Of a stretch of 64,000 bases of DNA, positions 18,255 to 27,716 are shown in pieces. The translations under genes were made by a program, and so were the position numbers. Where the stretch lies: assembly GCF_020010925.1 (NCBI RefSeq), contig NZ_JAGJBZ010000002.1:2232001-2296000 (forward strand), read 5' to 3'. Positions within the stretch are counted from its first letter, which is position 1. Each line of letters begins with the position of its first letter. This DNA comes from Streptomyces griseiscabiei (GTDB lineage Bacteria; Actinomycetota; Actinomycetes; Streptomycetales; Streptomycetaceae). The notes under the pieces are model-generated. The model searched no databases. It was not told the origin of the DNA and saw nothing but the letters and a program-made list of their open reading frames with translations.

Positions 18255-19358
18255 GTGAACCGTCTCCGTACGCTCGTCGTCTGCCTGCTGATCGCGGGTA
18301 CGGCGGTCGCGTCACCGGCCGGGGCGGTGACGCCGACCGCCGCCGGCACAGCGGCCCGCGCCGCCGTGCCCGGCGCGGCGGCGAAGCCGGGCTGGTCGGC
18401 GCTGCCCGTGCCGGCCGCGGCCCCGCCGGTGACCGTGTCCGGTCTCGCCGCCCGCGGGCCGCGCGAGGCGTGGGCGACCGCGTCCGAGCAGACCGCCGAC
18501 GGCCCGCGGCCGGTGCTGTACCGGTGGGACGGCACGGCCTGGAGCCGGGACACCACCTTCCCCGGCGCCGACGAGCCGGGGACGCTCCGCGAGGTGCGGT
18601 TCGTGGGTGAGGAGATGTGGACCCTTCATGTCCGCGCGGGGGAGGGGGAGATCCTGCGCCGGTCGGCGGCCGGCTGGAGTGCCCTCCCGCTGCCCGGAAC
18701 CCTGTGGACGTACCAGGACTTCGCCGCCGTACCCGGTGCGGCGTGGGTGGTCGGCGAGGACTCCACCGGACTGAAGGTGCTGCACCACGACGGTTCCGGC
18801 TGGACCGTACAGCCCACCCCGGACGATGTGCTGTACCTGATGGGCGTCACCGCCCGGGCCGCCGACGACGCCTGGGCCTGGGCGGACACCGGCACCGGGA
18901 CCACTGTCCTGCGCTGGGACGGCACGGCGTGGCGGGACGCGCGGGTGCCGCTGCCGCCCGACGCCAACATCCACACGATCCTGCTCGAACCGTCCGGCCG
19001 GGCCACCATCGGCGGCAGCCAGTACGTCGACGGCGCCGCCCGCACCTATCTGATGACCTTCGACGGCCGTACCTGGCACACCAGTTACCCACGGCTCGGC
19101 GACACCGACGCCTCGGCCGTCGTACGCGGCCCGGACGGCGCCCTGTGGCTGCCGGTACGCAGCGACCGCGCGTTCCAGTCGAAGTACGCCCGCGTGGACG
19201 GCGCCCGCACCACCTTCTCCTACGGACCCGAGCGCACGAACGCCATCGACGTCAGACCGCGCGCCCTGGCGCGCGGCGGAGGCTCACTGCTGTCCTTCGG
19301 GACCGTCGAGATCTACGGCGCGAAACCGAACCTCATGAGCGAGCGGCTGGGAGGCTGA
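18255..19358 (+). CDS. Secreted repeat protein (beta-propeller-like), paralogue 1
   Basis: 367 residues. Starts at GTG 18255 (GGGGGG 5 nt upstream); MNRLRTLVVCLLIAGTAVA is a Sec signal peptide ending near ASPAGA. The mature part repeats a unit built on AWAxxx...LxRWDGTAWxxxxxP every ~45-50 residues, resembling BNR/WD-type propeller blades. No catalytic motif recognised. It is followed 2 bp later by a similar gene, so the two form a tandem pair with probable extracellular binding roles. Function unknown. Confidence 0.75.
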   Translation: MNRLRTLVVCLLIAGTAVASPAGAVTPTAAGTAARAAVPGAAAKPGWSALPVPAAAPPVTVSGLAARGPREAWATASEQTADGPRPVLYRWDGTAWSRDTTFPGADEPGTLREVRFVGEEMWTLHVRAGEGEILRRSAAGWSALPLPGTLWTYQDFAAVPGAAWVVGEDSTGLKVLHHDGSGWTVQPTPDDVLYLMGVTARAADDAWAWADTGTGTTVLRWDGTAWRDARVPLPPDANIHTILLEPSGRATIGGSQYVDGAARTYLMTFDGRTWHTSYPRLGDTDASAVVRGPDGALWLPVRSDRAFQSKYARVDGARTTFSYGPERTNAIDVRPRALARGGGSLLSFGTVEIYGAKPNLMSERLGG

Positions 19359-19360
19359 CC

Positions 19361-20509
19361 ATGGCACGTGGACCACTCGTCGCGCCGCTCGCCACCGCCC
19401 TCACCTGCGCTCTCCTGACCGTCATGGGCCCCATGGGGTCGGCCGCGGCGGACACCCCGCGATCGGCCACGGCGGACACCCCGGCCTGGCGGCACCTGCC
19501 GGTCCCGGCGCAGGCGCGCCCGCAGGCCGCGCTGAACGAGGCCGTGGCGTTCGGGCCGGACCGGGCGTGGGCGGTGGGTACCGACGCCGTGGGCCGTGAG
19601 GCGCCGGGCTTCCCGCTGGTGCTGCGCTGGGACGGTACCGCGTGGCAGCGCCGGAACCTGCCCGGGACCGGCTGGCAGGGAGAGCTGTTGTCCATCGCCG
19701 CGACCTCACCGTCCGAGGTCTGGGCGGTCGGCCGCGACGCCGCCGGCGGTACCCGTCTGCTCCGCAACGACGGCGGCGCCTGGTCCGAGAGCCGGCCGCC
19801 GCGCGGAGTCCTCCTCACCAAGGCCGTCGCCGGCGGCGGTGAGACCTGGCTGACCGGTACGCGGGACGGCGCGCAGGCCCTGCTGCGCCGGGACGGGCGC
19901 GGCTGGCAGGACATGCCGGTGCCGCCGGGCACGGTGTACGGCCTGCACGTCCTGGCCGCCGACGACGTCTGGGCCGCAGGCGCCACCGACGCGGGCGCGG
20001 CCGTGTCGCACTGGGACGGGCGGGAGTGGCGGCAGACGATCGTGGACGGGTTCCCGAGGTCGGCCGTGAGCAGCGTGCTGGCGGTCTCGCCGACGGAGGT
20101 GTGGGCGGGCGGCACCGCCGGGTTCGTCGGCGGCCCGCCGGGCCGGCCGATCCCGCCCCTGCTGGCCCGCTTAGACGGACAGACCTGGAACCGGGTGACC
20201 GTGCCCACCGACTTCGGCGCGATCGCCTCACTGGCACCCACCCCGTCCGGCACCCTGGGCTGGGTCGCGGTGGCCCGCTCCCAGAAGTGGGGCCCGCCGG
20301 GCAGCGTCCCGCCGTTCGTGCCCGGGCCCGCCTTCCTCGCCTGGGACGGGCAGGCGTTCACGGCGTACGACGAACCGGTGGTGACCGGGGAGGGCGGCTC
20401 GTCGGCGCTGCGGCTGGCACCCGTGCCGGGTACGGCGTCGGTCTGGTCGGTCGGCCGCGCCGACGGGCCGGAGGGCACCTTCGCCCCACGAGTCCTGCGC
20501 TTCGGCTGA
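19361..20509 (+). CDS. Secreted repeat protein (beta-propeller-like), paralogue 2
   Basis: 382 residues with signal peptide (LVAPLATALTCALLTVMGPM, cleavage near SAAA). It contains at least five blades with EVWAVGRD / DVWAAGA / xWDGxxWxxxxxP motifs like paralogue 1. ATG 19361 has GGGAGG 6 nt upstream and begins right after the stop of the preceding gene, so the pair is cotranscribed. The acidic-aromatic repeats suggest carbohydrate or surface binding, but no family is recognised with certainty. Confidence 0.75.
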   Translation: MARGPLVAPLATALTCALLTVMGPMGSAAADTPRSATADTPAWRHLPVPAQARPQAALNEAVAFGPDRAWAVGTDAVGREAPGFPLVLRWDGTAWQRRNLPGTGWQGELLSIAATSPSEVWAVGRDAAGGTRLLRNDGGAWSESRPPRGVLLTKAVAGGGETWLTGTRDGAQALLRRDGRGWQDMPVPPGTVYGLHVLAADDVWAAGATDAGAAVSHWDGREWRQTIVDGFPRSAVSSVLAVSPTEVWAGGTAGFVGGPPGRPIPPLLARLDGQTWNRVTVPTDFGAIASLAPTPSGTLGWVAVARSQKWGPPGSVPPFVPGPAFLAWDGQAFTAYDEPVVTGEGGSSALRLAPVPGTASVWSVGRADGPEGTFAPRVLRFG

Positions 20510-20516
20510 GGGGCCG

Positions 20517-21350
20517 CTACGCGGCCTGCGGGACGAACGAGTGCATGGCGTCCGCTCCGGGCCGGACGACGCCGTAGCTGCTCTCGGGAACTTCGTTCCA
20601 GGCGCCGGGCATGTCACCGAGGGGCTCGGAGACGATCAGCCGGGTCTCGTCGGAGACCTCCCGCAGGAAGGCCAGATCGGGGTGGAGGGAGCGCAGGGTC
20701 TCCACCCGGGTGCTGTAGAAGAGCGAGCGGGACGTCTTCTGGCTGGAGTAGCGGAAGGTCCACAGCGACTCTCCGTCCGTCACCGCGACCGTCATCTGCA
20801 ACGGGAACTCGATCCCGTGCTCATGGCCGGTCCGCTCCACCAGACCCGCCATCCGCGCGACGGCGCCCGGCGGATCCTCCTCCAGACCGAGGGTGAGCGC
20901 CAGGTAGAACATCAGCTCGGAGTCCGTCGAACCCTCGACGGAGGCGAAGAGCTCCGGGGCGACGGCGAGGGAGAGGTCCCGCCGGACCAGGTGGAAGTCG
21001 GCGATCGCGCCGTTGTGCATCCACATCCAGCGGCCGTGCCGGAACGGATGGCTGTTGGTCTGCTGCACCGCCGTACCGGTCGAGGCCCGGATGTGGGCGA
21101 AGAACAGCGGGGAGCGGACGTGGTCGGCGATCTCCCGCAGATTGCGGTTGCTCCACGCCGGGCCGATGTCACGGAAGACCGCGGGTGTCTCCAGGTCCGG
21201 CGAGTACCAGCCGATGCCGAATCCGTCACCGTTGGTGGTCTCGACGCCCAGCCGGGAGTGCAGACTCTGGTCGATCAGGGAGTGCGCCGGCCGGTAGAGG
21301 ATCGTGTCGAGCAGGATGGGCGTTCCCGAGTAGGCGAGCCACCGGCACAT
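20517..21350 (-). CDS. Class II glutamine amidotransferase (YafJ/EgtC-like)
   Basis: 277 residues beginning MCRWLAYSGTP: Cys2 is the N-terminal nucleophile after Met removal. NGDGFGIGWY, FFAHIRASTGTAVQQTNSHPF and WMWMHNGAI are the GATase_6 signatures that bind glutamine. No fused synthetase domain, so it belongs to the stand-alone class (YafJ, or EgtC gamma-glutamyl hydrolase of ergothioneine synthesis); no other egt genes are nearby, which argues against EgtC. Convergent with the propeller pair, 7 bp apart. Confidence 0.85.
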   Translation of the reverse strand: MCRWLAYSGTPILLDTILYRPAHSLIDQSLHSRLGVETTNGDGFGIGWYSPDLETPAVFRDIGPAWSNRNLREIADHVRSPLFFAHIRASTGTAVQQTNSHPFRHGRWMWMHNGAIADFHLVRRDLSLAVAPELFASVEGSTDSELMFYLALTLGLEEDPPGAVARMAGLVERTGHEHGIEFPLQMTVAVTDGESLWTFRYSSQKTSRSLFYSTRVETLRSLHPDLAFLREVSDETRLIVSEPLGDMPGAWNEVPESSYGVVRPGADAMHSFVPQAA

Positions 21351-21462
21351 CGGTTACCACCTTCCTGACGCACGGGCCGCGAGGGTGAACCGGCCGTGCG
21401 GGACCCCTGGGGACTGGCACTCCCATGGTCGTGCGGCCGTCCGTTGATCGCCACAGGACGGG

Positions 21463-23433
21463 TCAGTCCCGGTGGCCCCGATAGCCGCGCAGTTTCCGGT
21501 ACAGCGTGGCGCGGGCGATGCCCAGGGACGCCGCCGCGCGGGCCTTGTTGCCTCCGTTGCGGCGGAGGGCCTCCAGGATGGCGGAGCGTTCGGCGTGCTC
21601 CATGGGGCTGAGCCGCCGCGCGGCGGGGCCCTCACGGACGGCGTCCGGCAGCTCGGCGCGCCGGACGGGCCCCGTCGCCCGCCGCTGTTCGGCCAACGCC
21701 CGGACGACATGGACGAGTTCGGTGACATTGCCGGGCCACGGATGCTGTTCCAGGGCGCGCAGGGCGTCGAGGGTCCAGGTGAGCGGGGGCTGTCCGGGCG
21801 CCGGCTTCGGGGCGAGGGCCGTCAGCAACTCCCGGATGTCCTCCGGCCGTTCACGCAGCGCGGGGAGGGTGACCGAGCGGGCGGCCAGGGTGTCCAGGAG
21901 CCGTTGGAGGCAGGGACCCGGCGGGGTTCCGGGGGTGTAGGTGACCAGCAGCGGGGCGCCTGGGTGGGTGTCGAGGAAGGAGTTGAGGGCCGCGGTGTCG
22001 GGTTGCGGGAGTCGCTCGACATGGCGGACCAGGAGTGCGTGGCCGCCCGTCAACGCGTCGGTCAGGGAGCCTGGTTCACCTTCCGCCGCGTCGACCGTCC
22101 GTAGCCCGGGGGTCAGTTCGCGGGCGAGCGCCGTCTTCCCGGTGCCACGCTCACCCACGAGCAGCAGTGGCTCGGACGACCGCGCCAGCTCCGTCGCGCG
22201 CCCCACCGCGTGCCGCCACGGCACCGAGTGCCCGGCCAGCCCCACGGCACCGGCACCCCGCGCGGCCCCCACGGCACCCCCCTCCTCCAGGGCCTCCAGC
22301 ACAGCCACCGCGCCGATGACCGCCCCGCGATGCGACACGGCCGCGACCGTCGCGAAACCCGGCACCCCGTCCGGAAGCCGGATCCGGTGAGCACCGGGGG
22401 ACATGTCGCTCGCTGTCGCAGCGGACTGCGCCGTACCGGACTGCGCCGTACCGGTATGTGCCGCACCTGTAGGGGTCGCACCTGCATGTGCCGCACCGGT
22501 GTGCGCCGCAGCGGTCTGCGCCGTGGCGGCCACCGCCGTCGGCGTAGCCCCGGCAGAGCGCACGGTCGCACCCGCCACGTCCTCTCCCCCTTCATCCCCG
22601 TCATCCCTCTCACCTCCCGCCCTCCGCTCCCCGTTCGCGTCCCGCAGCAGCGAGGTGACGCTTCGTTCCAGCGCGTCCAGGGACTCCGGTGACAGCAGGC
22701 GCCCCGCGGCCTCGTTCACCAGGCGGTTGCGGCCGTCGAGGGCGACGACGGCCCGGTCCCGGTCCCGCGTGGCCCGCAGATACGCGTCGAGGAGGACCCG
22801 CTCGGCCGGCTGGGACCGCGCCAGCAGCTCCGCCTCGACGGCACCGGCGGCGGCCTCGGCGAGGGAGGCCCACGGATGGGGAACGCACTCGGCACAGAGC
22901 CCGGAGGTGACCGTCACCGTGCCGAGGGTCCGACCGGTCTCCGGGGCGAGCACGGGCACACTGACCGCGGACACGTCCTGCCACAGATCGAGGAAGTGCT
23001 CCGGCCCGTGCACCTCGGAGCGTCGGCGGGTGCGCAGCGCGAGCGCCGCGCTGTTGTGGCCGACCACCTGCTCGGAGAGGTCCTCGCAACAGGGATCACC
23101 CGGCGCGCACCCGGTCGCCCACAGCACCCGCAGCCGCTCGTCGGTCAGCACGAGCGCCGTCCGCCCGGTGCCGACGGCGGGGCCGAGCCGTTCCAGCACC
23201 GGCCGCGCCGCCGCCAACAGGGCGGACTCGTCCGGCCGTACGGGATCGCGGGGCGGGCCCGCCGCGGTGCCCGGCACATCGTGGCGTACGCCGAAGAACC
23301 GGGCCCGCCGCCAGGCGGCGACGACCTCCTCCGGCACCCCGTCCGGCAGCCGGTGTCCTTCGAGGAACAACTCACGGGCCCTGCGCAGCGCCGCCAGGGC
23401 AGGGTGGACGGGAAGACGCTCTGCGGTGGTCAC
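21463..23433 (-). CDS. AcoR-like regulator: GAF, degenerate AAA+, Fis-type HTH
   Basis: 656 residues from GTG 23433 (GGTGAG 7 nt upstream); GTG 23445 is an alternative. N-terminal GAF-like sensor (TALVLTDERLRVLWATG, DVSAVSVPVLAPETGRTLG), a PAS-like stretch (RAVVALDGRNRLVNEAAGRLL), then AAA+ with Walker A GERGTGKT near 425 and a Fis-type HTH at the C-terminus (AILEALRRNGGNKARAAASLGIARATLYRKL). The GAFTGA loop needed to contact sigma-54 is missing, as in other actinobacterial members. A ~40-residue Ala/Thr/Gly/His-rich repeat lies before the AAA+ domain. Divergent from the aromatic hydroxylase, so it probably controls the hydroxyquinol genes. Confidence 0.85.
   Translation of the reverse strand: MTTAERLPVHPALAALRRARELFLEGHRLPDGVPEEVVAAWRRARFFGVRHDVPGTAAGPPRDPVRPDESALLAAARPVLERLGPAVGTGRTALVLTDERLRVLWATGCAPGDPCCEDLSEQVVGHNSAALALRTRRRSEVHGPEHFLDLWQDVSAVSVPVLAPETGRTLGTVTVTSGLCAECVPHPWASLAEAAAGAVEAELLARSQPAERVLLDAYLRATRDRDRAVVALDGRNRLVNEAAGRLLSPESLDALERSVTSLLRDANGERRAGGERDDGDEGGEDVAGATVRSAGATPTAVAATAQTAAAHTGAAHAGATPTGAAHTGTAQSGTAQSAATASDMSPGAHRIRLPDGVPGFATVAAVSHRGAVIGAVAVLEALEEGGAVGAARGAGAVGLAGHSVPWRHAVGRATELARSSEPLLLVGERGTGKTALARELTPGLRTVDAAEGEPGSLTDALTGGHALLVRHVERLPQPDTAALNSFLDTHPGAPLLVTYTPGTPPGPCLQRLLDTLAARSVTLPALRERPEDIRELLTALAPKPAPGQPPLTWTLDALRALEQHPWPGNVTELVHVVRALAEQRRATGPVRRAELPDAVREGPAARRLSPMEHAERSAILEALRRNGGNKARAAASLGIARATLYRKLRGYRGHRD
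22428..22528. repeat. 15-bp coding minisatellite in the regulator gene
   Basis: Imperfect units like TGCGCCGTACCGGAC / TGTGCCGCACCGGTA are repeated about seven times. On the coding strand they specify a run of A-H-T-G-A / A-Q-S-G-T pentapeptides joining the sensor and AAA+ parts. Length is likely to vary between strains. Confidence 0.75.
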
Positions 23434-23599
23434 GACGGCACTCACCGTACCCGGCGAAGTTGAAGAGGCGACAACCGGCCCGAATCCGCCGGCGAGCGAG
23501 CGCGCGAGCGCGCGCGACGACCAGTGCACGCGCCCCCTGAACGGCCACGGCCCGGCTTCCGTATCCCTCCCCGTCCAAGGCCCGGCAAACCGCGCCCAC

Positions 23600-23616
23600 T
23601 GTCTCTTATTGAGACA
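23600..23616. promoter_or_regulatory. Operator-like palindrome between regulator and hydroxylase
   Basis: TGTCTC-TTATT-GAGACA, perfect 6-bp arms with an AT-rich centre, in the 253-bp divergent intergenic region (23434-23686). Local AT content is higher than the surroundings. Likely binding site of the Fis-type HTH regulator (inference). Confidence 0.55.
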
Positions 23617-23686
23617 CCCACGCTCCCGCACCACCGTCCATGATCTTGAACGGTCGGTGCTTGTTCTCATTTTCAGGAGCGTTCCC

Positions 23687-25489
23687 GTGCACACCGTCGA
23701 GCCGTTCGCAGAGCCGGTCGCCGAGCCGCAAGTCGAGCCGGATGTCGTGACCGACGTACTGATCGTGGGCAGCGGCCCGGCGGGCGCGTCCGCCGCGCTC
23801 GCCCTGAGCACGTACGGCGTCCCGAACATCGTGGTCACCCGCTACGCGAGCCTCGCGGACACGCCCCGCGCGCACATCACCAACCAGCGCACCATGGAGG
23901 TGCTGCGCGACCTCGGCGTCGAGGACGAGGTGATCGCCAAGGCCACCCCGCAGCACCTCATGGGCGACACGACCTTCTGCACCAGCCTCGCGGGGGAGGA
24001 ACTGGGCCGGGTCCGCTCCTGGGGCAACGACCCGCTCGTACAGGCCGCGCACGAACTGGCCAGCCCCACCCGGATGTGCGACATGCCGCAGCACCTCATG
24101 GAACCGGTGCTCGTCGACGCGGCCGTGGCGCGCGGCACGCGCCTGCGCTTCAGCACGGTCTACAAGTCCTTCGTCCAGGACGACGACGGCGTCACGGTCA
24201 CCGTCGAGGACCGGCTGCGCGGTGACGAGTACACCATCCGCGCCAAGTACCTGATCGGCGCGGACGGCGGCCGTTCCCAGGTCGCCGAGGACGCCGGGCT
24301 GCCCATGGGCGGCCAGATGGGCGTGGCCGGCAGCATCAACATCGTCTTCGACATGGACCTGTCGAAGTACACCGCGCACCGCCCGTCCACGCTCTACTGG
24401 GTGCTGGCCCCCGGCGCCACCGTCGGCGGCATCGGCGCGGGCCTCGTGCGGTGCGTACGGCCGTGGAACGAGTGGCTGATCGTCTGGGGCTACGACGTCA
24501 CCGCGGGCGCCCCCGACCTGACCACCGAGTACGCCGAGTCGATCGTCCGCAGACTGGTCGGCGACGACGAGATCCCGGTGACCATCAAGTCGTCGGCGGC
24601 CTGGACCGTCAACGAGATGTACGCGGAGACCTACGCGAACGGGCGGGTCTTCTGCGCCGGCGACGCCACGCACCGCCACCCACCGTCCAACGGCCTCGGC
24701 TCCAACACCTCCATCCAGGACGCCTACAACCTGGCCTGGAAGCTCAAGCTCGTCCTCGACGGCACCGCGTCCCCGACGCTCCTCGACACGTACACCGCCG
24801 AACGTGCCCCGATCGGCAGGCAGATCGTCACCCGCGCCAACAAGTCCATCGGCGAGACCGCCCCCGTCTTCGAGGCCCTCGACGGGCTCTCCCCACAGAC
24901 CCCCGAACAGCTCTGGGCCAACATCGCCGCCCGCAAGGACGCCACCGAGGCCGCCGAGAAGCAGCGGGCGAGGCTCCGCGAGGCGATCGCGTTCAAGGTG
25001 TACGAGTTCAACGCGCACGGCGTCGACCTCAACCAGCGCTACTCCGCCGGGAGTTCCGCGGCGGTCGTGCCCGACGGCACGCCCGACCCCGGCTTCGACC
25101 GCGACCCCGAGCTGTACCACCAGCCCAGCTCCCGCCCCGGCGCCAAACTCCCGCACGCCTGGATCACCTCCGGCACCCGCACGCTCTCCACCCTCGACAC
25201 CGTCGGCCGGGGCCGCTTCACCCTGCTCACCGGCATCGGCGGCGCCGACTGGATCCGGGCCGCCCAGGCCCAGCCCCTGGACATCGCCACCGCCGTCATC
25301 GGCCCCGGCCAGGAGTACGAGGACCCGTACGGCGACTGGGCCCGGCTCCGCGAGACCGCCGACGGGGGAGCCCTCCTCGTACGACCGGACGGTTACGTCG
25401 CGTTCCGCCACGCGTCGCCGGCCGCGTCCCCGGCGGACGCCGAGCGGCTGCTGACGGAGGCGGTGCGGCGGATTCTCGGCCGTGCCTGA
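23687..25489 (+). CDS. FAD-dependent aromatic hydroxylase (phenol/2,4-dichlorophenol monooxygenase type)
   Basis: 600 residues. FAD-binding GXGXXG as VLIVGSGPAGASAALALSTYG, the DG motif YLIGADGGRSQVAEDAG, and GRVFCAGDATHRHPPSNGLGSNTSIQDAYNLAWKL, the GD motif of group A flavoprotein hydroxylases. The C-terminal thioredoxin-like part (RFTLLTGIGGADW) matches the phenol hydroxylase/TfdB/MhpA branch. It inserts one hydroxyl into a phenolic ring using NAD(P)H and O2; followed by hydroxyquinol dioxygenase, its product is probably hydroxyquinol, e.g. from resorcinol or hydroquinone. GTG 23687 follows AGGAG by 7 nt. Confidence 0.88.
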   Translation: MHTVEPFAEPVAEPQVEPDVVTDVLIVGSGPAGASAALALSTYGVPNIVVTRYASLADTPRAHITNQRTMEVLRDLGVEDEVIAKATPQHLMGDTTFCTSLAGEELGRVRSWGNDPLVQAAHELASPTRMCDMPQHLMEPVLVDAAVARGTRLRFSTVYKSFVQDDDGVTVTVEDRLRGDEYTIRAKYLIGADGGRSQVAEDAGLPMGGQMGVAGSINIVFDMDLSKYTAHRPSTLYWVLAPGATVGGIGAGLVRCVRPWNEWLIVWGYDVTAGAPDLTTEYAESIVRRLVGDDEIPVTIKSSAAWTVNEMYAETYANGRVFCAGDATHRHPPSNGLGSNTSIQDAYNLAWKLKLVLDGTASPTLLDTYTAERAPIGRQIVTRANKSIGETAPVFEALDGLSPQTPEQLWANIAARKDATEAAEKQRARLREAIAFKVYEFNAHGVDLNQRYSAGSSAAVVPDGTPDPGFDRDPELYHQPSSRPGAKLPHAWITSGTRTLSTLDTVGRGRFTLLTGIGGADWIRAAQAQPLDIATAVIGPGQEYEDPYGDWARLRETADGGALLVRPDGYVAFRHASPAASPADAERLLTEAVRRILGRA

Positions 25490-25603
25490 AAAGGGGCGGC
25501 CGTGGCGTACCCCAAAGGGGGTGACCACGGTTTGCCTGAAAGGAACGGAACGGCATCGCGCCCAGCCGTGGCGCGGGCGCAGGAACAGTCGTAGGAGTGG
25601 GGC

Positions 25604-26548
25604 ATGACCACCGAATTCACCACCCGGATCACCGAGGCGGTCGTCGACAGTCTCGACGGCACGGCCGACCCTCGGCTGCGGGAACTGCTCGCCGCCCTCA
25701 CCCGCCACCTCCACGCCTTCGTCCGCGAGACCGAGCCGACGACGGCGGAGTGGGAGCGGGCGATCGCCTTCCTCACGGCGACCGGCCAGGCCTGCACGGA
25801 CACCCGCCAGGAGTTCGTCCTCCTCTCGGACGTCCTCGGCGTCTCGATGCTCGTCGAGACGATCAACAGCGGCGAGGGCGACGAGCACCAGAGCGAGGAT
25901 GACGAGCACAGGAGCGAGGGGCCCGGCGGTGTGACCGAGTCGACCGTCCTCGGCCCGTTCCACATGACCGAGTCACCGGTCCGGGAACTCGGCGCGGACA
26001 TCGACCTGCTCGGCCGCGGCGAACCGTGTGTGATCAGCGGGCGCGTGCTGTCCCGGGACGGCACGCCGCTGCCCGGCGCGGTCCTCGACGTCTGGCAGGC
26101 CAGCGCCGACGGCTACTACGACGTCCAGCAGCCCGACACCCAGCCGGCGGGCAACGGCCGTGGACTGTTCACGGCGGACACCGACGGCCGCTTCTGGTTC
26201 CGCACCTGTGTGCCGAGCCCGTACCCCATCCCCACGGACGGCCCCGTCGGCGACCTCCTCCGGGCGACCGCCCGGCACCCGTACCGCCCGGCCCACATCC
26301 ACTTCATCGCCTCGGCCGAGGGGCACGCCCCGGTCACCACGCACATCTTCGTGGCCGGCGGCGACCACCTCGACTCGGACGCGGTCTTCGCGGTCAAGGA
26401 GAGCCTCGTCCAGGACTTCACGGAGACCGACGATCCGTCCCTGGCACAGGAGTTCGGCATGCCGAACCCGTTCCGCCACGCCCGCTTCGACCTCGTCCTG
26501 AACCCCCGGCCCACCGCGCCCGGCGCCGGCGACGCGGAGCGTGCGTGA
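25604..26548 (+). CDS. Intradiol dioxygenase, probable hydroxyquinol 1,2-dioxygenase
   Basis: 314 residues. N-terminal helical linker domain, then the intradiol core: GPFHMTESPVRELGADIDLL, GAVLDVWQASADGYYDVQQ, and Fe(III) ligands in YYD (Tyr), PYPIP (Tyr) and PAHIHFIASAEGH (two His). It cleaves 1,2,4-trihydroxybenzene to maleylacetate; the following maleylacetate reductase supports hydroxyquinol over catechol. An acidic insert with repeated EHQSEDDEHRSE is unusual. It shares the TGATG overlap with the next gene. Confidence 0.9.
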   Translation: MTTEFTTRITEAVVDSLDGTADPRLRELLAALTRHLHAFVRETEPTTAEWERAIAFLTATGQACTDTRQEFVLLSDVLGVSMLVETINSGEGDEHQSEDDEHRSEGPGGVTESTVLGPFHMTESPVRELGADIDLLGRGEPCVISGRVLSRDGTPLPGAVLDVWQASADGYYDVQQPDTQPAGNGRGLFTADTDGRFWFRTCVPSPYPIPTDGPVGDLLRATARHPYRPAHIHFIASAEGHAPVTTHIFVAGGDHLDSDAVFAVKESLVQDFTETDDPSLAQEFGMPNPFRHARFDLVLNPRPTAPGAGDAERA

Positions 26549-27615
26549 TGGAATTCGTGCACGAGGCCCGGCCCATGCGGGTCGTCATGCGCGCGGGCGC
26601 GGCGGTGACGGCGGTCGCGGGGGAGGCCGAACGGCTGGGCCTGCGAAGGCTGTTGGTGGTGTCCGGCCCGAGGGGCGAGGAGACGGCCCGGGCCGTCGCG
26701 GACCCGCTCGGCGACACGTGCGCCGGACTGTTCACGCGGGCGCGCCAGCATGTGCCGGTGGACGTGGCCGACGAGGCGGAGCGGATGGCGCGGGCCGTGG
26801 ACGCGGACGGCTGTGCGGCCGTCGGCGGCGGCTCGGCGATCGGCCTGGGCAAGGCGATCGCCCTGCGCACCGGACTGCCGCTGATCGCCGTGCCGTCCAC
26901 CTACTCCGGCTCCGAGATGACCCCGGTCTGGGGCCTGACCGAGCACGGCGCCAAACGCACCGGCCGCGACCCTTCGGTCCTGCCCCGCAGTGTCGTCTAC
27001 GACCCCGAACTCACCCTCTCCCTCCCGGTCCCCCTCTCCGTCACCAGCGGTCTCAACGCGGTCGCCCACGCCGCCGAGGCCCTGTACGCGCCGGACGCCT
27101 CGCCGCTGGTGTCGCTGACCGCAGAGGAGGGCGCGCGGGCCATGGCGGGCGCGCTCCCCGAGGTGGCGGCCGACCCCGGTGACCTGGAGGCGCGCGGCCG
27201 GGCCCTCTACGGCGCCTGGCTCTGCGGCACCGTGCTCGGCGCGACCACCATGGGCCTGCACCACAAGCTGTGCCACGTCCTCGGCGGCACGTTCGGCCTC
27301 CCGCACGCCGAGACCCACACCGTCGTCCTCCCGTACGTCCTCGCCTACAACGCCCCGGCCGCGCCGGCGGCCATGACGGCACTGGGCCGCGCCCTGACCG
27401 CCGACGACGCCCCCATGGCCCTGTGGACCCTGTCGGGCAGCCTCGGCGCCCCTCGCTCCCTGGCCGAACTGGGCCTGCGCGAGGCCGACTTGGCGAAAGC
27501 CGCGGCTCTGGCGACCGCCCAGGCGTACCCCAACCCGCGCGAGGTCACCACGGCGGACGCCCTGGAGGTCCTGAGAGCCGCGCACGGAGGCGACCGCCCA
27601 CCGGCCTGGTCCTGA
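26548..27615 (+). CDS. Maleylacetate reductase (iron-containing alcohol dehydrogenase family)
   Basis: 355 residues. VGGGSAIGLGKAIALRTGLPLIAVPSTYSGSEMTPVWGLTE is the NAD-binding/Fe-ADH signature of maleylacetate reductases; TMGLHHKLCHVLGGTFGLPHAETH carries the conserved His residues. It reduces maleylacetate to 3-oxoadipate, which enters the TCA cycle. ATG 26548 overlaps the dioxygenase stop (TGATG), implying translational coupling. The chain is about the usual length for the family. Confidence 0.92.
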   Translation: MEFVHEARPMRVVMRAGAAVTAVAGEAERLGLRRLLVVSGPRGEETARAVADPLGDTCAGLFTRARQHVPVDVADEAERMARAVDADGCAAVGGGSAIGLGKAIALRTGLPLIAVPSTYSGSEMTPVWGLTEHGAKRTGRDPSVLPRSVVYDPELTLSLPVPLSVTSGLNAVAHAAEALYAPDASPLVSLTAEEGARAMAGALPEVAADPGDLEARGRALYGAWLCGTVLGATTMGLHHKLCHVLGGTFGLPHAETHTVVLPYVLAYNAPAAPAAMTALGRALTADDAPMALWTLSGSLGAPRSLAELGLREADLAKAAALATAQAYPNPREVTTADALEVLRAAHGGDRPPAWS

Positions 27616-27716
27616 CACCCGCCGAGTGGCCGAGGGACGGACGGGCCGACGCCGACGGGCCACCGACCACCACAGAGCACAGACCGAACAGAATCAAGAA
27701 CCGAAAGGTGATCACC

